DNA of 64,000 bases from contig CM073537.1 of assembly GCA_037074615.1 (NCBI GenBank), positions 14,651,989 to 14,715,988 on the forward strand, in the 5' to 3' direction. Below the pieces are notes generated by a model, which searched no databases, was not told the DNA's origin, and saw only the letters and a program-made list of their open reading frames with translations. Below, piece by piece: positions 43,316 through 55,783 of this stretch (position 1 is the stretch's first letter; every line of letters starts with the position of its first letter). The translations under genes were made by a program, and so were the position numbers. Source of the DNA: Leucaena leucocephala. Taxonomy: Eukaryota > Streptophyta > Magnoliopsida > Fabales > Fabaceae.

Positions 43316-43993
43316 ATGGATCAAAAGACCACCTTTGACTCCGACATTGTTCTCCTAGAATCAATCCGGAGCTACCTGCTTGATGACGAATCCGATGCTC
43401 TCATTGCTTTTCCGGCCACATTCGCCGGAGACGCTCCGGTATGCCTACAGAGTTCTAGCTCCGGGATGACGGAGAACAGCGACGGTGAGATTAGTTCTCC
43501 ATCTTTCTCGTCCGAACAAACAGCAAACACTTCCACGGTGGCGGAGGTTTGCAGTGGTGTAGATGCGGCTGTGCGTGGAGTTCACGCTCCGTCGAGTGGG
43601 AGAGGCTACAGGGGAGTAAGGCGGAGGCCGTGGGGGAAATACGCTGCGGAGATTAGAGATCCGAAGAAGAACGGCGCGAGAGTGTGGCTTGGGACTTATG
43701 AGACGGCTGAGGATGCCGCTTTGGCTTATGATCAAGCCGCTTTCAAAATGCGCGGTTCCAAAGCCAAGCTGAATTTTCCCCATCTTATTGGCTCAAATAT
43801 GACGGAGCCACCAAGAGTGACCGGAAAGCGGCGGTTGCAGGAGCCTTGTGAGGAGGAGGCATTGACGGAGGTAAAGAAGAGAGAGAAGAGCCGAGTGAAC
43901 ATGTTCATGTGGGGTACATGTGAGCTAAACAATGAATGGAAGCCAAGCTGTGGAGTAGCCGACGGCTTCTGTAGAGTTTTAGGAAAAAAATAA
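43316..43993 (+). CDS. AP2/ERF transcription factor, ERF group IX-like
   Basis: A 225-codon intronless gene. One AP2 domain at residues about 97-156 (RGVRRRPWGKYAAEIRDP, WLGTYETAEDAALAYD, MRGSKAKLNFP) would bind GCC-box DNA in the nucleus. Ala and Asp at the 14th and 19th domain positions mark the ERF rather than the DREB class. The acidic N-terminal LLESIRSYLLDDES resembles the activation motif of group IXa ERFs (ERF1/ERF2-like), which act in ethylene, jasmonate and defence responses. A basic GKRR/KKREK stretch follows the domain. Start ATG at 43316 has good context (AACATGGAT) and a TATA box about 50 bases upstream. No repression motif (DLNxxP or LxLxL) is seen. Which Arabidopsis ERF is the orthologue is not decidable here. 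Confidence 0.93.
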   Translation: MDQKTTFDSDIVLLESIRSYLLDDESDALIAFPATFAGDAPVCLQSSSSGMTENSDGEISSPSFSSEQTANTSTVAEVCSGVDAAVRGVHAPSSGRGYRGVRRRPWGKYAAEIRDPKKNGARVWLGTYETAEDAALAYDQAAFKMRGSKAKLNFPHLIGSNMTEPPRVTGKRRLQEPCEEEALTEVKKREKSRVNMFMWGTCELNNEWKPSCGVADGFCRVLGKK

Positions 43994-45479
43994 AATAAAA
44001 TAAAATGATAGCAATGGCCGCGGGAGATTTTTTCCTTTTGTCTACAAAATTGATAGAAATGCAATTAAAATATTTAAATTCTAATTCGAACAAAAACAAA
44101 AACAAAAGAAAACCCTCTTCTGTCACTGATTGACTCATTTGAGGGGGAAAAAGGGTAGTGGTGGCAAGAGAAAGACATCAACGGAAGTAGGGGCAGATCG
44201 AGGAAATAAAGAAATGGTTGGGTCCTAGTGAGAAATTTTCACAGGAATGTTTTATTTGTGCAACGATTTTGTTTTTCCAAAGATATAATTGTTCATTTAT
44301 TATTCTTTAGTCTATCAATATAATCATTATTCTTTTTGGGTAAAACAAATATAATCAAGAATTTTTATAGTCCTTCCCACTAAATATTAACTCATACTTG
44401 TATTTTTTTGCTTGATTTTCCAAAAACTTCTTCACAAGTTTGGCGCAATTTTACGAGCCCAAATAATAATTGCATACATATTTTTGGCCAAAATAATAAT
44501 TACATTATGAAATCTTTTTTTTTAACCAACATTTTACATATATGAAATCAGACCACTTAATTTGCCTTGGTAAGGCTAGTCAAGCTCAATACTTTAATCT
44601 TGGAGTTTTATTTATTTTTGGCGAATATCTTTAAGTTTGATTGGCAGCAACTTTTTTAATATAACACCTAATTAATTAATTTTAATATATTAAAAAAATT
44701 AATTAATTATAATTAATGTGACATAATCTCTTTAAAATATACAAATATAATATTAAATTATATATCAATTTATAAATTAAATAAATTAATTTAATATAAA
44801 ATAATAAATATTATATATAAAATTGATTAAAATCTAAAACAAAAAAATTGGAGGTAATATAAAACTACAAATTTCAACCAAAAAAGAATGAATGAAACAC
44901 AAGCATTTCTGTTATAAATAAGCTAAAGAAAAAACTCCTCCATTGCAGAAGTTAACTTTGGTCACAAAAGCAAAGTATAATCAACTAGCTGGAAAACCTA
45001 AAATACCAGACTCCAGGACCCTGCACACACCACTATGGTTTTCAATGCATCCAAGGGGAAAAGAATGAAACTGGCGGCTAAAAAGATGAGATGAACAGTA
45101 ACAACAACTAGGAAGAAGAACAGGAGGAGAAAAAGACCAGAAGGCAACAAGTAAATCAGAAACTTACTTCTGAGAATACCATACTCCTAAATATGGTTTG
45201 CAAAAAGATGGAGAGCCTAAAAAATTCTGGCTTTGCTTCTTGCGTCCAACTGAAAAAGTATAGATTAACTCCCAAATCCCCAAGTGTTAATCAAGAGATC
45301 AGAGAGAGCTGTTATTTGTGATTTCAGAAAACTTTCTTCTTCTCTCTTTCCTTTTTTTTTCTTTTTTTTAATCTCAAAGTATATATGAAAATAGCCTTGG
45401 CATGTCGCAAATGTCATAAAAAATCATGTTATCCGTGACATCCACTAATTTGGAGGACTATCTCCTGGACCACAAAACA
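43994..45479. other. Spacer between ERF and UBP22 genes (convergent 3' ends)
   Basis: Just after the ERF stop, AATAAAATAAAATAAAATG offers overlapping poly(A)-signal-like words (43987-44008). The centre is AT-rich. About 45000-45479 is less AT-rich and is probably the 3' UTR of the minus-strand UBP22 gene. Confidence 0.4.
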
Positions 45480-48400
45480 TCATGAACCGCCCTGTTTCTC
45501 AGTTGCTTTGTAGTAGAGCATCTTCTGTACATAGAACATCATGTAACTCTGGGCAGCCCTAACAATGTTCTCATCAACCTGAGTGATCCAAGCGTCATCG
45601 CACTTGTACCATTGATTGCCTAACCGTAAATAAGTCACATAATGGCCGGCATCTAGCTTACCTGAGTGAGTGACAACGGCAAACAACTCGAACTCTGATG
45701 CCAACTCACTTGTAGCATCAGGCTCATCATCATCAAAAGGGAAGATTCTGTTCCCAAAACGGTTCCTTAAGATTGAAGACGAAAGGTAGGGTGACATGTC
45801 AAGTGACAAGGGAAATTGCAAGTAGCGGTCCACCTTCCTTGACATCTTTCTTGTTGAAGAATGCTCAAATCTTTTTATGTGGAAGCATGAAACTAAGGGA
45901 AGCTTTCTTATGGACATTTGCTTGAGAGATTCCTGCCTCACCTGACACTGTTGACAGAAAAACTTTTGGTCCGACCCCAGCCTCTCGGCTCTTGTAAATT
46001 GCTCCAAGCAACCCCTCAGAGTTGATGTCCCACAGACTTGACTTGGTTTCATGCAATCTGACTCACCATTGCAGAAATTTGTTGATGTTGTGCTAGCAAT
46101 CTTGGAAGAAGCCCCTTGATTGGGTTCCAAATCCAGTGAGATGTCAACGCAAGGGTCATAAGTTGTTGAAGTGAAACCACAGGCCATACACATAACATCG
46201 GATCGCAATATACCAGAAAACACCCTATGAGCAATGCAACAGTCTCCACTGCCTGTGCCATCAAGGAAATAGGGTCATGTAAATGTTGCAATAGAATCAA
46301 ATGGTATCATTTTAAAAACTTATCTACCAACGTTAGTTTACTTTTCAGCTATTGCATTCAAATTATTCAACAGAAGATGACAAGGCATTGAAATTGTAGA
46401 ACCAGTGTTTGTGTAAGACTATGGTGTGATCCACAGAAATGCACAAAAGGAATTCTTCATGCTTTCTTTACAATTCAATGCCATGTAAAATGAAGGAAAT
46501 AAAGGGAAGGATAAATGAGGCATCATACAAAATAATCCATCACCCTAGCTTGATGATCTCAACTACTAATTTAATATTTCATTTACGTCTCAACGACTTA
46601 ACTCAATGTGTACAAATACATTCACTGATATCTACATTTACCGTAGGTCCAAAAAACAGTCACATTAAAGCCTCTTGAAATTGAGTGAGAGAACTTTGCA
46701 TGAGCCAATTTAACAAATTTTCCATTATTATCCTCTCGGACCACTCCAAATCCAAGGTCAGTCCAAAAAAAGCAAAATTATTAGAGAATTTGTATATATC
46801 GCCTAAATTTACGTGCTTCTAATAGCTGCTTTCCAGTGAGATTCAAACAGACCACAATGGAGCCAGGTAAACCACATATGAAAAAAGGAGTTCTAGACTT
46901 TCAGGAGCATATAACAAACTCCCAAGCAAATGAACGACATCAATATCCTCCAAAATCTTAACCAGGTAAGAGAGAGTTCATATGGATTCCAGCACAAAGT
47001 GATGTATGGGAACCTAATGCAATTTTTCCTCCAAGCTAGGACAAGCCTTGTTTAATTATAATCCTAAAAAATGGCAAAAGATTGAGTTACAGACAGAAGC
47101 ATCATTTCAGCTAATCATCCTATTTGAAGACACCATGCTAGAGAGATGTTGACTTACAGGGACTCACTGGTGGGTAGCAGCTAACACCATCACGCCAACA
47201 GGATGAGGTTGATAATTAGCCCTAAGTTTTTGAGCAATGGTCAACTCCTAGAGCAACAAGCAAGAGACCTAAACCCATACCCTGCAGTTAAAGGTTGAGG
47301 CAATTTTGTTATCTTAAATAGTACTTTGAACTATCTTAAATGCAAAGCAATATTGAAGACATCTTGCATTAGCAGGGCAGTTGCAACTATAATTATGATA
47401 AGCTAATGCATTGACTTGTCACCTGGTGACAATGACAAAAGATTAACATCTTATACCACCTAAAGATTTGCGTACTAGGCAACCCATTGCTACCACTTAA
47501 GAACTAATATAGTAGAGATATCAGCATCCTATTATTCTGCTAGGACAAAGGTAGATTTTGGTCATCAAGAATTCCACTAAATTACAGACTAACCACATCA
47601 TTATCATTATTGAATATATAAAAAAGGAAAAGTAAGTGCATTATCCCATGATCCCATATTTTCATTTTCTAATATGATGGCATTCACTAACCTCAATAAT
47701 TTGAAAGGGTTGTACAGGGCTACTTAGAGAGGAAAAAAAATCCACAACAGCTTAAATGGCACAACCAGAATCCACAGAAACAAACACGTCTTACGGATTT
47801 GAACAAATGCAAAATATAAATATATATACACACACACATCAGCGGGACCAGATAAACAACCAATTTTAACACAAGGAAAGGCCGGGACAAGTTGATTTTG
47901 TTTTTACAACATTTACCCGTAGAAAGTAAAATAAGTCCCCTTTAAAGACTGAGAAATTCCAATAAGCTCCCTAGATTTATCTTTCTTTCTAACTTTTTTA
48001 TTTTGTCTTCTAGTTTTTGTTTAGGTTAAAAATTAGCATTACCCCAGACAAGTATAATCTGATTTACAAACAGTTCACAGTCAAAGAAGGTGAGAGAAGG
48101 GGTAGAAATAGGTGTCACTGTCAGAACATTACCTTGACTATGAGGCTTCCGCCGATCCCTCTCCACTTTTTCACATATCCCATCCAGCATGGAAATGAAA
48201 AATTCATGTGCATCCTGCTGTTCATAACCTGCAAGGTTCGCTGCATGCTGCCACCAACTGTGACATGAAAACAAAGACATCGTTAAAGAAATAGACCATT
48301 CTATAGGAAGTGAACTTAAAGAACTGAAATCCCAACAAAGCATTACGACAAAGCATAAAAATTAGATATTCCAATTCCACCATTGCTTCCACGAAAGTAA

Positions 48401-49467
48401 CAATCCAACAAATACATAGGGAATCACACGGCAGAGATAAATCCTTATATAGAAGTTACTAAAGACCTAAATTCAACCTATACTACCCGCATTTACATAA
48501 AAAAAAAACCCAAAAAAATCCTTCGTTAGCAGTTAGCATCTAGCTGAAAATGCTCAATTCCACGATTCTTCATTTTACAGGATGCACACCTGTATAAGAA
48601 CTTTGCGGGGCTATAGGGTTTCCGATCTCCTGAAAACACAGCGGAAAACATAGCGTCCAGATCACAAGCTAAGCATATTCGCGTATTCTTATTCCCATTG
48701 CCGCCATCTTTGTTATTAGCAGTTCTCTTCTCCGCATTGCCAGCATTACGGTTTTTCTGACAAAAATATCGGTTATGTCTATCGCTCAGAAAATAATTTC
48801 TCAGAGGCGGCGTGTGAAGCAGAGCCTGCAAGACAGAATTCATAAAGCATGTATTCCCCAAATTGTTCAAGCCACGTAATCCCCGTGGCAAATCCGAAGA
48901 ACAATTGTCACTTTCCAGCGGACTCGAACCACTTCCCATCAAAAACCGCTCGCGCTGATCAGGAGCCCACGGGCGATAGTCCACTCTGCGACGCTTCCGA
49001 AGATTCTCCGGCCGTGGAGACGGAATCGCAGATGACCCTCCACCAAGAGTCGACGCACTAGTCTGAGCCAATACCACCGCGGCATCGAAATCGCGATCGT
49101 AAATCTGGTCACGGCACGCGCAGCAGAAGAGCTCGGCCCGATCAACATCGACAGCGATCTCATGGCCCAGCGACATTGCGGAGGCGTGGGCCGCCGCATG
49201 ATACAACCCCCCAGATGGCGCGTGACAAGACACGGTGGCGCACGTAATGCAAGCATATAGCCGGGAAGTAGCTGAATCTCCGCAGGCGGAACAACGTGGA
49301 ACCTCGTGAGGATCCCAGCGAATGGAAGCACGGCCTGGCTTTACCCGAAGGCAATCTTGGAGAGCCAGGAAAGGGTGGGACCCATTTCGAGATCGGAACT
49401 CGGCCAAGTGGGGACACGACGGCGGAGCAATCGGGTCGCTGGATGAGCGATTGATCTTGGAAGACAT
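45480..49467 (-). CDS. UBP22: Ubiquitin C-terminal hydrolase 22-like (UBP22), complete, three exons
   Basis: Orthologue of yeast Ubp8/human USP22, the deubiquitinase of the SAGA module that removes ubiquitin from histone H2B. Exons: 48590-49467, 48133-48257, 45480-46252. The splice phases join (CAG|gtgtgc…cacag|TTGG; CAAG|gtaatg…cacag|GCAG) and give about 591 residues; Arabidopsis UBP22 is somewhat shorter. An N-terminal ZnF-UBP domain spans about residues 17-120 (CPHLAEF, CSACGD, ACITC, GHEIAVDV, FCCACRDQIYD). The catalytic Cys box is at 198-218 (GLRGLNNLGNTCFMN, Cys207). The rest of the USP domain includes NLAGYEQQDAHEFF, the Cys pairs CMAC and CQQC that bind structural zinc, KRFEHS, and the His box AGHYVTYLRLGNQWYKCDDAW (His538, with Asp about 553). 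Both catalytic elements are intact. A basic RKRRR at about 157-161 may be a nuclear signal. Confidence 0.95.
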
Positions 49468-50589
49468 ATTAGAAGACGAAGAAGAGGGTGATGAAGATAA
49501 TGTAGTGGCCGACGATCGATGGTAACCCTAGATGGTCTCCAGAGCATTGAAGAAATTAACGGCTAAGATTACAGACATGAAAGTGACAGTATCATGAAGG
49601 TTGATCAAGATTGAAGATTTCCTGAGTGTGGAGCTTCTTCAGCTTCTTCTTCGCTCTTCGCCGGGCTTGCTAATAACTTGCTCAATGCTTATTGCTCATT
49701 GCCCACGCCCACACTCTTGGTCTTTGTTTTGTACTTCTTACTTCCGAAGAAACCCAATTGAAAAAAAAATGAAAGAAAAAAAATATGTAAAAGGAAAATT
49801 CTAAAAAGATAACATTTGAATTGAAAAAAGATAAAGCGAATTTCCAAAATTCTAAATCTAAACATGACTATAAATAAGAATTTTTAAATGTCGGTGCTAT
49901 TACGATTGTTCCTCTTTTCTTAAAAAAAACAATCATCAACCACAGTTGTTAGAGACACCATCGACTTGTTAGCCACTAGCTGTTACCCTTGTTGGTAGGT
50001 TATCATAGCTTTGGTCTTGCCGACTGGCGACTACCAATTACTACCCTTTTAACATGAATGATAATATTGATAAATGAATTTCCATTTGAATAACGGCATT
50101 TTTTATTATTTTAACAAATTTTGTATTTGAGGAAATTCAACTAAGTTAGGGTGTGAAAAAATTACTACAGCAAGTACAATATTTTATACATATTAAAGTT
50201 TGATGGTATCTTTATCTTATACTCCCATACTCCCTCCAAACCATTTTATAAAAAAATAATATCTCTCATAGGAGTGATCTTAAATATAAAATTAAAAAAA
50301 ATTGTCTAAAATTTTAAGCTTATTTTTCTAATTTTACCCTCGTTAAAGTGTTCCACTTATCATGTCTATGCAATAAATTTACATTCATTATCTCTTATGC
50401 ATTTTCTTTATAAATATGGATATATATATGCCTATTTGGTTGGTAAAGAAAAAAGTGATTTTGAGCCCACCGCTTTTTCTTAGTCCATAATTGATTATGT
50501 ATGAAACTATACTTTGGTGATTCAAAACCATAATTTTAGAGAAACAAGAAGCATTAGTTTCTGATTGTATTTTTAGATATTTTGTAACA
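49468..50589. other. UBP22 promoter side and AT-rich spacer
   Basis: 49468-49740 is moderately GC-rich with GAAGA/CTTCTT tracts and is probably the UBP22 5' UTR and core promoter. Beyond it the sequence is AT-rich. A Stowaway-end-like CTCCCTCCAAACCATTTTATA at about 50230-50250 is isolated. Confidence 0.4.
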
Positions 50590-51060
50590 TGCAACTATTT
50601 TACCACTCTATTTTTGCTAACTTCCTTCTCTCTCTTACTGATTCCCTTTTCTCTCTTCCCAGTCGGCCTTCTCTCTATTTTCTCTCTCGCCAGTTGCGTC
50701 GTTCCTCTTTTTTTCGTTGGCTTCTGGTCTATTCTCTGTCATCCTTCTTCTTCTTAGTGTAAGGGTGGAGCAAATCGGAGCTCTATTATTCTCCGACGTC
50801 TTCCCTCCTTGTTTGTTTAGTCTTTCGCGTGTGGGTGGTGTTCTTCTCTAGCATTGTCCCTCACTCTCTGTTTAGTCTTCTCAGCGTGTGGGTGGTGTAA
50901 ATCGAAGCTTGTTCTTCTTCTCCTACGTCTTCCCTTCTTCCCTGTTCATCCCATAACATGTGTGTTGCCGGAGCTTGTCGTCTTCTTCCTTTCATATCTC
51001 GTTGGTGGATTTGTGAGTGTGTTCGCAGTGTAGCTTCCGCGAATGAAGGCCACAAGTAGT
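50590..51060. repeat. CT-rich block with two diverged repeat units
   Basis: CT-rich sequence. Two units share the order GTGTGGGTGGTG…, AAATCGRAGCT…, TTCTTC/TTCTCC…, ACGTCTTCCCT…, TTTAGTCTT (about 50760-50850 and 50870-50950). No open frame or family recognised. Confidence 0.45.
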
Positions 51061-52500
51061 ATAAAAATTGTTGTTCCCACACATATTAAGGCAAAAGACA
51101 ATATATTCTTACAATTATATTTTCAATTAGGTTGAGAGATTAAATATTTAAAAAAATAGTGTTGTAAAAAGTGAGTTAGTATAAAAATTAAAAAGCTACT
51201 TAATTATAACTAAATTAGAATTCTTACTTCAAGATAAAAGAGATCTTTAGGGTAATCTATTCCTTTTTTACTTCATGAACCTTAATAACATTATCTTCCA
51301 ATCACAAGTAATGATAATATGTATTTGCCCAAGGATCCAAATCCCTTAATTAAGCTTTCTCAAGTCAAAATTAAGTGATATTTTTTATTAAAATGCCTAA
51401 TCTCTTGATCCAATTAATGAAAACTAAGTTAAAAAATTAATTATTTTCTTGACAATGTAAGTTTTGAGCAATATCTCTATTTGAATAAAATAAAACTATC
51501 CATTATCAAAAAAAATTTAAGTCAAACATGATTTTAAACTAGTTCAACACTTAAACTAGTTTTCTCAAGTCTAACTCAAATTAACAAATCAACTTAATGG
51601 TGATAAAGTATCAAGAGACATTAAGAATATATTAAAAATCAACACATAGATTAATCATGACTCATAAAATGAAATAAATATAATGTTCAATCCATAAATA
51701 GGTTCAAGATAACTTGAGAAATGAAAGACTCATAGTTCTAAAATAAACTAAACTAAATAATATAATTAGATTAATTACAGAACTAAATAAGAAAATGAAA
51801 GGAGAAGTAGAAAAACTGAAGATTGTAACTCCAAATCTCTTCCTTGCTCCAATCTCAAGTCTCCAAACCTTCAAAATTTCATTTCCAAGCTCAAACTCTC
51901 TTTCTTTCAATCTCTAGGATTGCAAAATGTCAGCTCCCATCAGGTTTTTTAATAAAAAACCTACTTTTTTGTATCAATAGTTGAAACGTAGAGTTTCAAT
52001 TTTTGCGCGTTTGTTGTGGCGAAACTGCACCTGCGTCTCTATGAAATGTATGGAGAGGATGAGTCTCTTTTTTATGCACTTCTTACTGCGACGCAACTTT
52101 TGCTCACCTTGGTGAATGATACAGAGAGTATTATTCTTTAGTTCTTCGTGGTTGGCCATGGTGAATATGATTTTGGCTGCGACAAAGGGTATAGTGAAGC
52201 CCTTCTCTTCATATATTGAGCTCTAACTTATTTCCTTTGATTGAAACTTTAATTCTTTGTTTTTCCTTTGCTTCAAGGTGTCGTATGGCTCTTTACTTGA
52301 GGTGTTCTTCTATCTCCAAACTCCTAAATTAATAAAAATCCTTATGAGATTTAACTTAATAAAAAATATTTATATTTTATCTAAAGAATTACTCTTTTTG
52401 AGTTTGCTAGGTAACATGCACATTTTCTTAAGTAAGCATCTATAATATGAATAATTCTATCCAAAAATGCTTAAAAGAGATGAAAAATATATAAGAATGA
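51061..52500. other. AT-rich spacer
   Basis: Short open frames occur on both strands (for example 51974-52159) but none shows a domain or sensible context. Confidence 0.4.
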
Positions 52501-52760
52501 TAAGGATTTTTATAAGTTATCAAAGTGAGTGAGTTTGTCTATCTCTTTTACTCGAGTATGTGCCCGAAGATGCTTTTGTACCATCTCTTTTAGTCGTTGG
52601 TGGACATTTTCAACTGATATGGGTATGGTTAAGCGGAAGAGAGGAAGGCCTCGGAAAAATCCTTTTCGGCATGATGGGGATTTGAGATTTGAGTTTTGTT
52701 TGGTGCAATTGAAATGCATTTGGGTCTTCTCTCAACTGCGGATCTAGTTTTTAACTTGAA
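52501..52760. other. Possible retroelement-derived fragment with AT-hook-like codons
   Basis: On the plus strand a 72-codon frame includes VKRKRGRPRKNPF, a good AT-hook core (GRPRK). The minus strand has an equally long frame. The patch is more GC-rich than its surroundings and may be a relic of a gene or retroelement. It is too short to classify. Confidence 0.25.
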
Positions 52761-54594
52761 TTATTAATCTTAGGTTTGAAGACCGAAGGCCGAAGCAGCT
52801 AGGCTGAAAAACTCGGAAGTACTATTAATTTTGTCCAGCTTCCTCCCGATTGTATCTAAATATTTAGATGTTTTTCTTCGCTGACTGCCTCGCGAGTGAT
52901 TCTTGAGGTGTCTCTAGATGTAGTACCTATTAGAGTTGTTTCAGCTGGAGGATTAGTAAAAATTCCATGTCATTAATTCATCTTAATTAAATGCAGATTT
53001 ACAGGATCATTACTGATAAAGTTTAAATGAATTTGAGAAAACATTATTTCCCAACGGTGCTGCTTGTAAAAAGCATTAGGGCACTTGCATAATTTACTTA
53101 GACCATCCATTGTGAAGTTTCCCATCCTAAACTTGATTATTCAAACTTTACTGAGGTTTACTTTAGTTTTATTCACAAACACACATACACCAATCGAGGC
53201 TTACTTTACTGAGGTTGCTCATGAGTAGTGATTTTATTTCTTCTTCCTTCATCGCCCTCGCAAAGACGATAACTGCCAATATCCTCTTCAAGAGGCCTCA
53301 CAAAAACCACATTCAATCCCTCATAAATTTCTAATTATATACAAGAAAATACAAAATTTAAATATAAATTCTTAATTACTCTAATAACATATATATGTAT
53401 GTATATTATTTGTTATTTTAATATCAAACATAAAATATAAATTTAGAATTATACTTTATATAATTATCATTTTACTTTATATCATTTTTGGTAATTTAAC
53501 TATCAAAAATTTTTTTTGGTAATAATTATCTAAATACTTATTTTTTTAAATTACTTTTTATTCAGAAGCTATTTTCTAGAAACTATTTTTCAGAATCGCT
53601 TGAAAATCAATTTTTTCTAAAATATATTTTCTAAAAGTTAAATCAAATACACTCATAATTAAAAAAAATATATATCTTACATATTTATTATTTTTAACTA
53701 ATATTTTGAGTTACATAATTCTAACATTATTCCTTATACGAATGACCGGAGGAGGGAGTATAATATTTTGCACTATATTATTATGCATACTTTTTTATTT
53801 ATTGTCTATCACTTTTAGTGAGGTGGGGACGATAGTACGTATAATCTGTTTTTTATTATAAGATATAATAAATCGTATTGTGTTGTTTGAAAATGTAGTT
53901 AAAATTAATTAGGTATAATAAATATATAAAAATTATAATCTTTTTTATAAGAGTAGCCCCATTTATAGAAAATATGGATTGGAGAGACAATGATAGGAAA
54001 ATAAATAAAAAGAAAGAGAGACATATAATTAATTCAAAATAAAAAAATAAATTAATTATTTATATATTAGCATAAAAAAGGAATATCCAACAAGTATATC
54101 TTATAATAAAAAATTAAAGGAGTAGTATTTATCCGATTTAACTAAAAAAGCTATCATGATTAGCTCCCACCACCTATCCCATAAACAAAAAGCTACGACA
54201 TAATTAGCTTTTGTGCTCTCAAGCAAAGTGGCATGTTTGCTCAGCCTCGAGGAGTGATGCTATTTTTCCGGTACTTGTCAAGATTCTTGAAGTTCCCATA
54301 AGAATGATGATTGTACAACAATAATTATGTTCATCCAAAGGCCAACCTTTGCAATTATGCAAACCTCACAATTTTGTTTTTGTAAATTACTTTAAAAAAT
54401 TAATTTATAAACATTAAAAAATTAATTAATTTAATTATTTATAATAAATATGTGTTGATTTTTTTTAAATATCTATTTAATCATGTTCCTCTTGATGAAA
54501 ATTTTCTGTAGTATAAGGTTAAGTAGCAAGTGGTGATTGGCGAGGTAAGTTAACTAATATGCTGTGTGAATTGTAATGATTTTGTTTCTTTTAG
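52761..54594. other. AT-rich intergenic spacer
   Basis: No gene recognised. A Stowaway-end-like GACCGGAGGAGGGAGTA lies at 53744-53760 without an identifiable partner close by. Confidence 0.4.
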
Positions 54595-54765
54595 ATGAGT
54601 ATAAGGTATTTATCGCTAGAAATTAAACTATGCACTCAAGAGTTAGGATGTCTTCTTAAATGTTTTGATTAGAATTACAATAAAATAGTACTTTTTAGAG
54701 ATCAAATATACTCTAAATAGTTATATATTTTACTCTTTCGCTAGTTAAACTCAAAGATAATAGGG
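54595..54765. repeat. Unclassified dispersed repeat, copy 3 of 4
   Basis: Contains CAAGAGTTAGGATGTCTTC, GATTAGAATTACAATAAAATAG, AAATATACTCTAAATAG and CGCTAGTTAAACTC in the family order. Confidence 0.5.
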
Positions 54766-55224
54766 TATGAATATGTTTTCTATTCTAAAAAAAGAAAACA
54801 GCATACCATAGGGCTTGTTCAATTATATATCTTGAAATTGGGCCTAAACAATTCAACGTAATAAAACTCAGACCGGATCAATAAACTGAACTTTGGACCG
54901 AATCAGAGCATCTTAAGAACAGAACGTTGTTTGGTATTTTTGGCTTTTACGTTTTGGACTTAATTTATATTGGCCCAATTGATCGGGTTTTGCATTCGCA
55001 TGGGCTTTCATTTTGTTGGGCTATTATTTTCATGGCTTAGTGATATGGGCCGATAATTAACATTAATTGATATTGTTTTTGATACAATTAATTCATAAAT
55101 TTTGGAAATATTACAATTTGATGTCGAGCCATCAAAACGAATTTTTTTTTGTTACAAACATCAAAACGAATTGAGCCCGATGAGCTGACCTATTGACCGC
55201 ACATTTGGTGAAATTTTTGAAGGG
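54766..55224. other. Intergenic spacer
   Basis: AT-rich with several GGGC words (54820-55070); nothing recognisable. Confidence 0.4.
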
Positions 55225-55783
55225 AAAGGTGCATCCATATCTCAAACTAATTTTACATAAATAATTAATATCATAAAATATTTAAAAATATAATTAATAC
55301 CTTAAATTAATTTTAAAATTATAATTAATATTTTAAAATATTTAAATTATTATAATTTTATCCCTTTGTTAATAAAAATATAAATTTTTATTTAATAAAT
55401 GCCGTACAAAATTTTTATTTTGATATATTATTATTTTAAAGATCATATGTATAATATTATTTTAATAAATTGTAACTAAATAAATTATAATTTTTTTTGA
55501 TATTTATATATAAATTCTATACAATATCAATTTTAGGGTTTATTCAGACAATATGACATATCTAGCATTTTAAATAATAATATGTTAAAATAAAAAATTT
55601 ATGTGACATTGACGGATATAAATTTATATTTTTATTAGTAAAAATATAGAATTATACCAATTTAAATATTTTAAGATACTGGTCGCACCTCTAAAATTAG
55701 TTTTGAGTGCTAATTGCACCCTTAAATATTTTAAGGTGTTAATTGTTCTACTAAAATTAGTTTGGGATGCTAGAAGCACCTTT
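55225..55783. mobile_element. Long-TIR (Mutator/foldback-like) element, about 559 bp
   Basis: The left arm AAAGGTGCATCC…CAAACTAATTTTA and the right arm in reverse complement AAAGGTGCTTCT…CAAACTAATTTTAG continue as imperfect inverted repeats for about 170 bp, including CTTAAAATATTTAA and TTAATAAAAATATAAATTT-like blocks. No transposase frame. No convincing target duplication, so the copy is probably old. Confidence 0.62.

Noticed and set aside
52529..52747. 72-codon frame with an AT-hook core (GRPRK)
   Set aside because: Isolated, no conserved neighbours, and an equally long frame exists on the other strand. Listed only as a possible relic.
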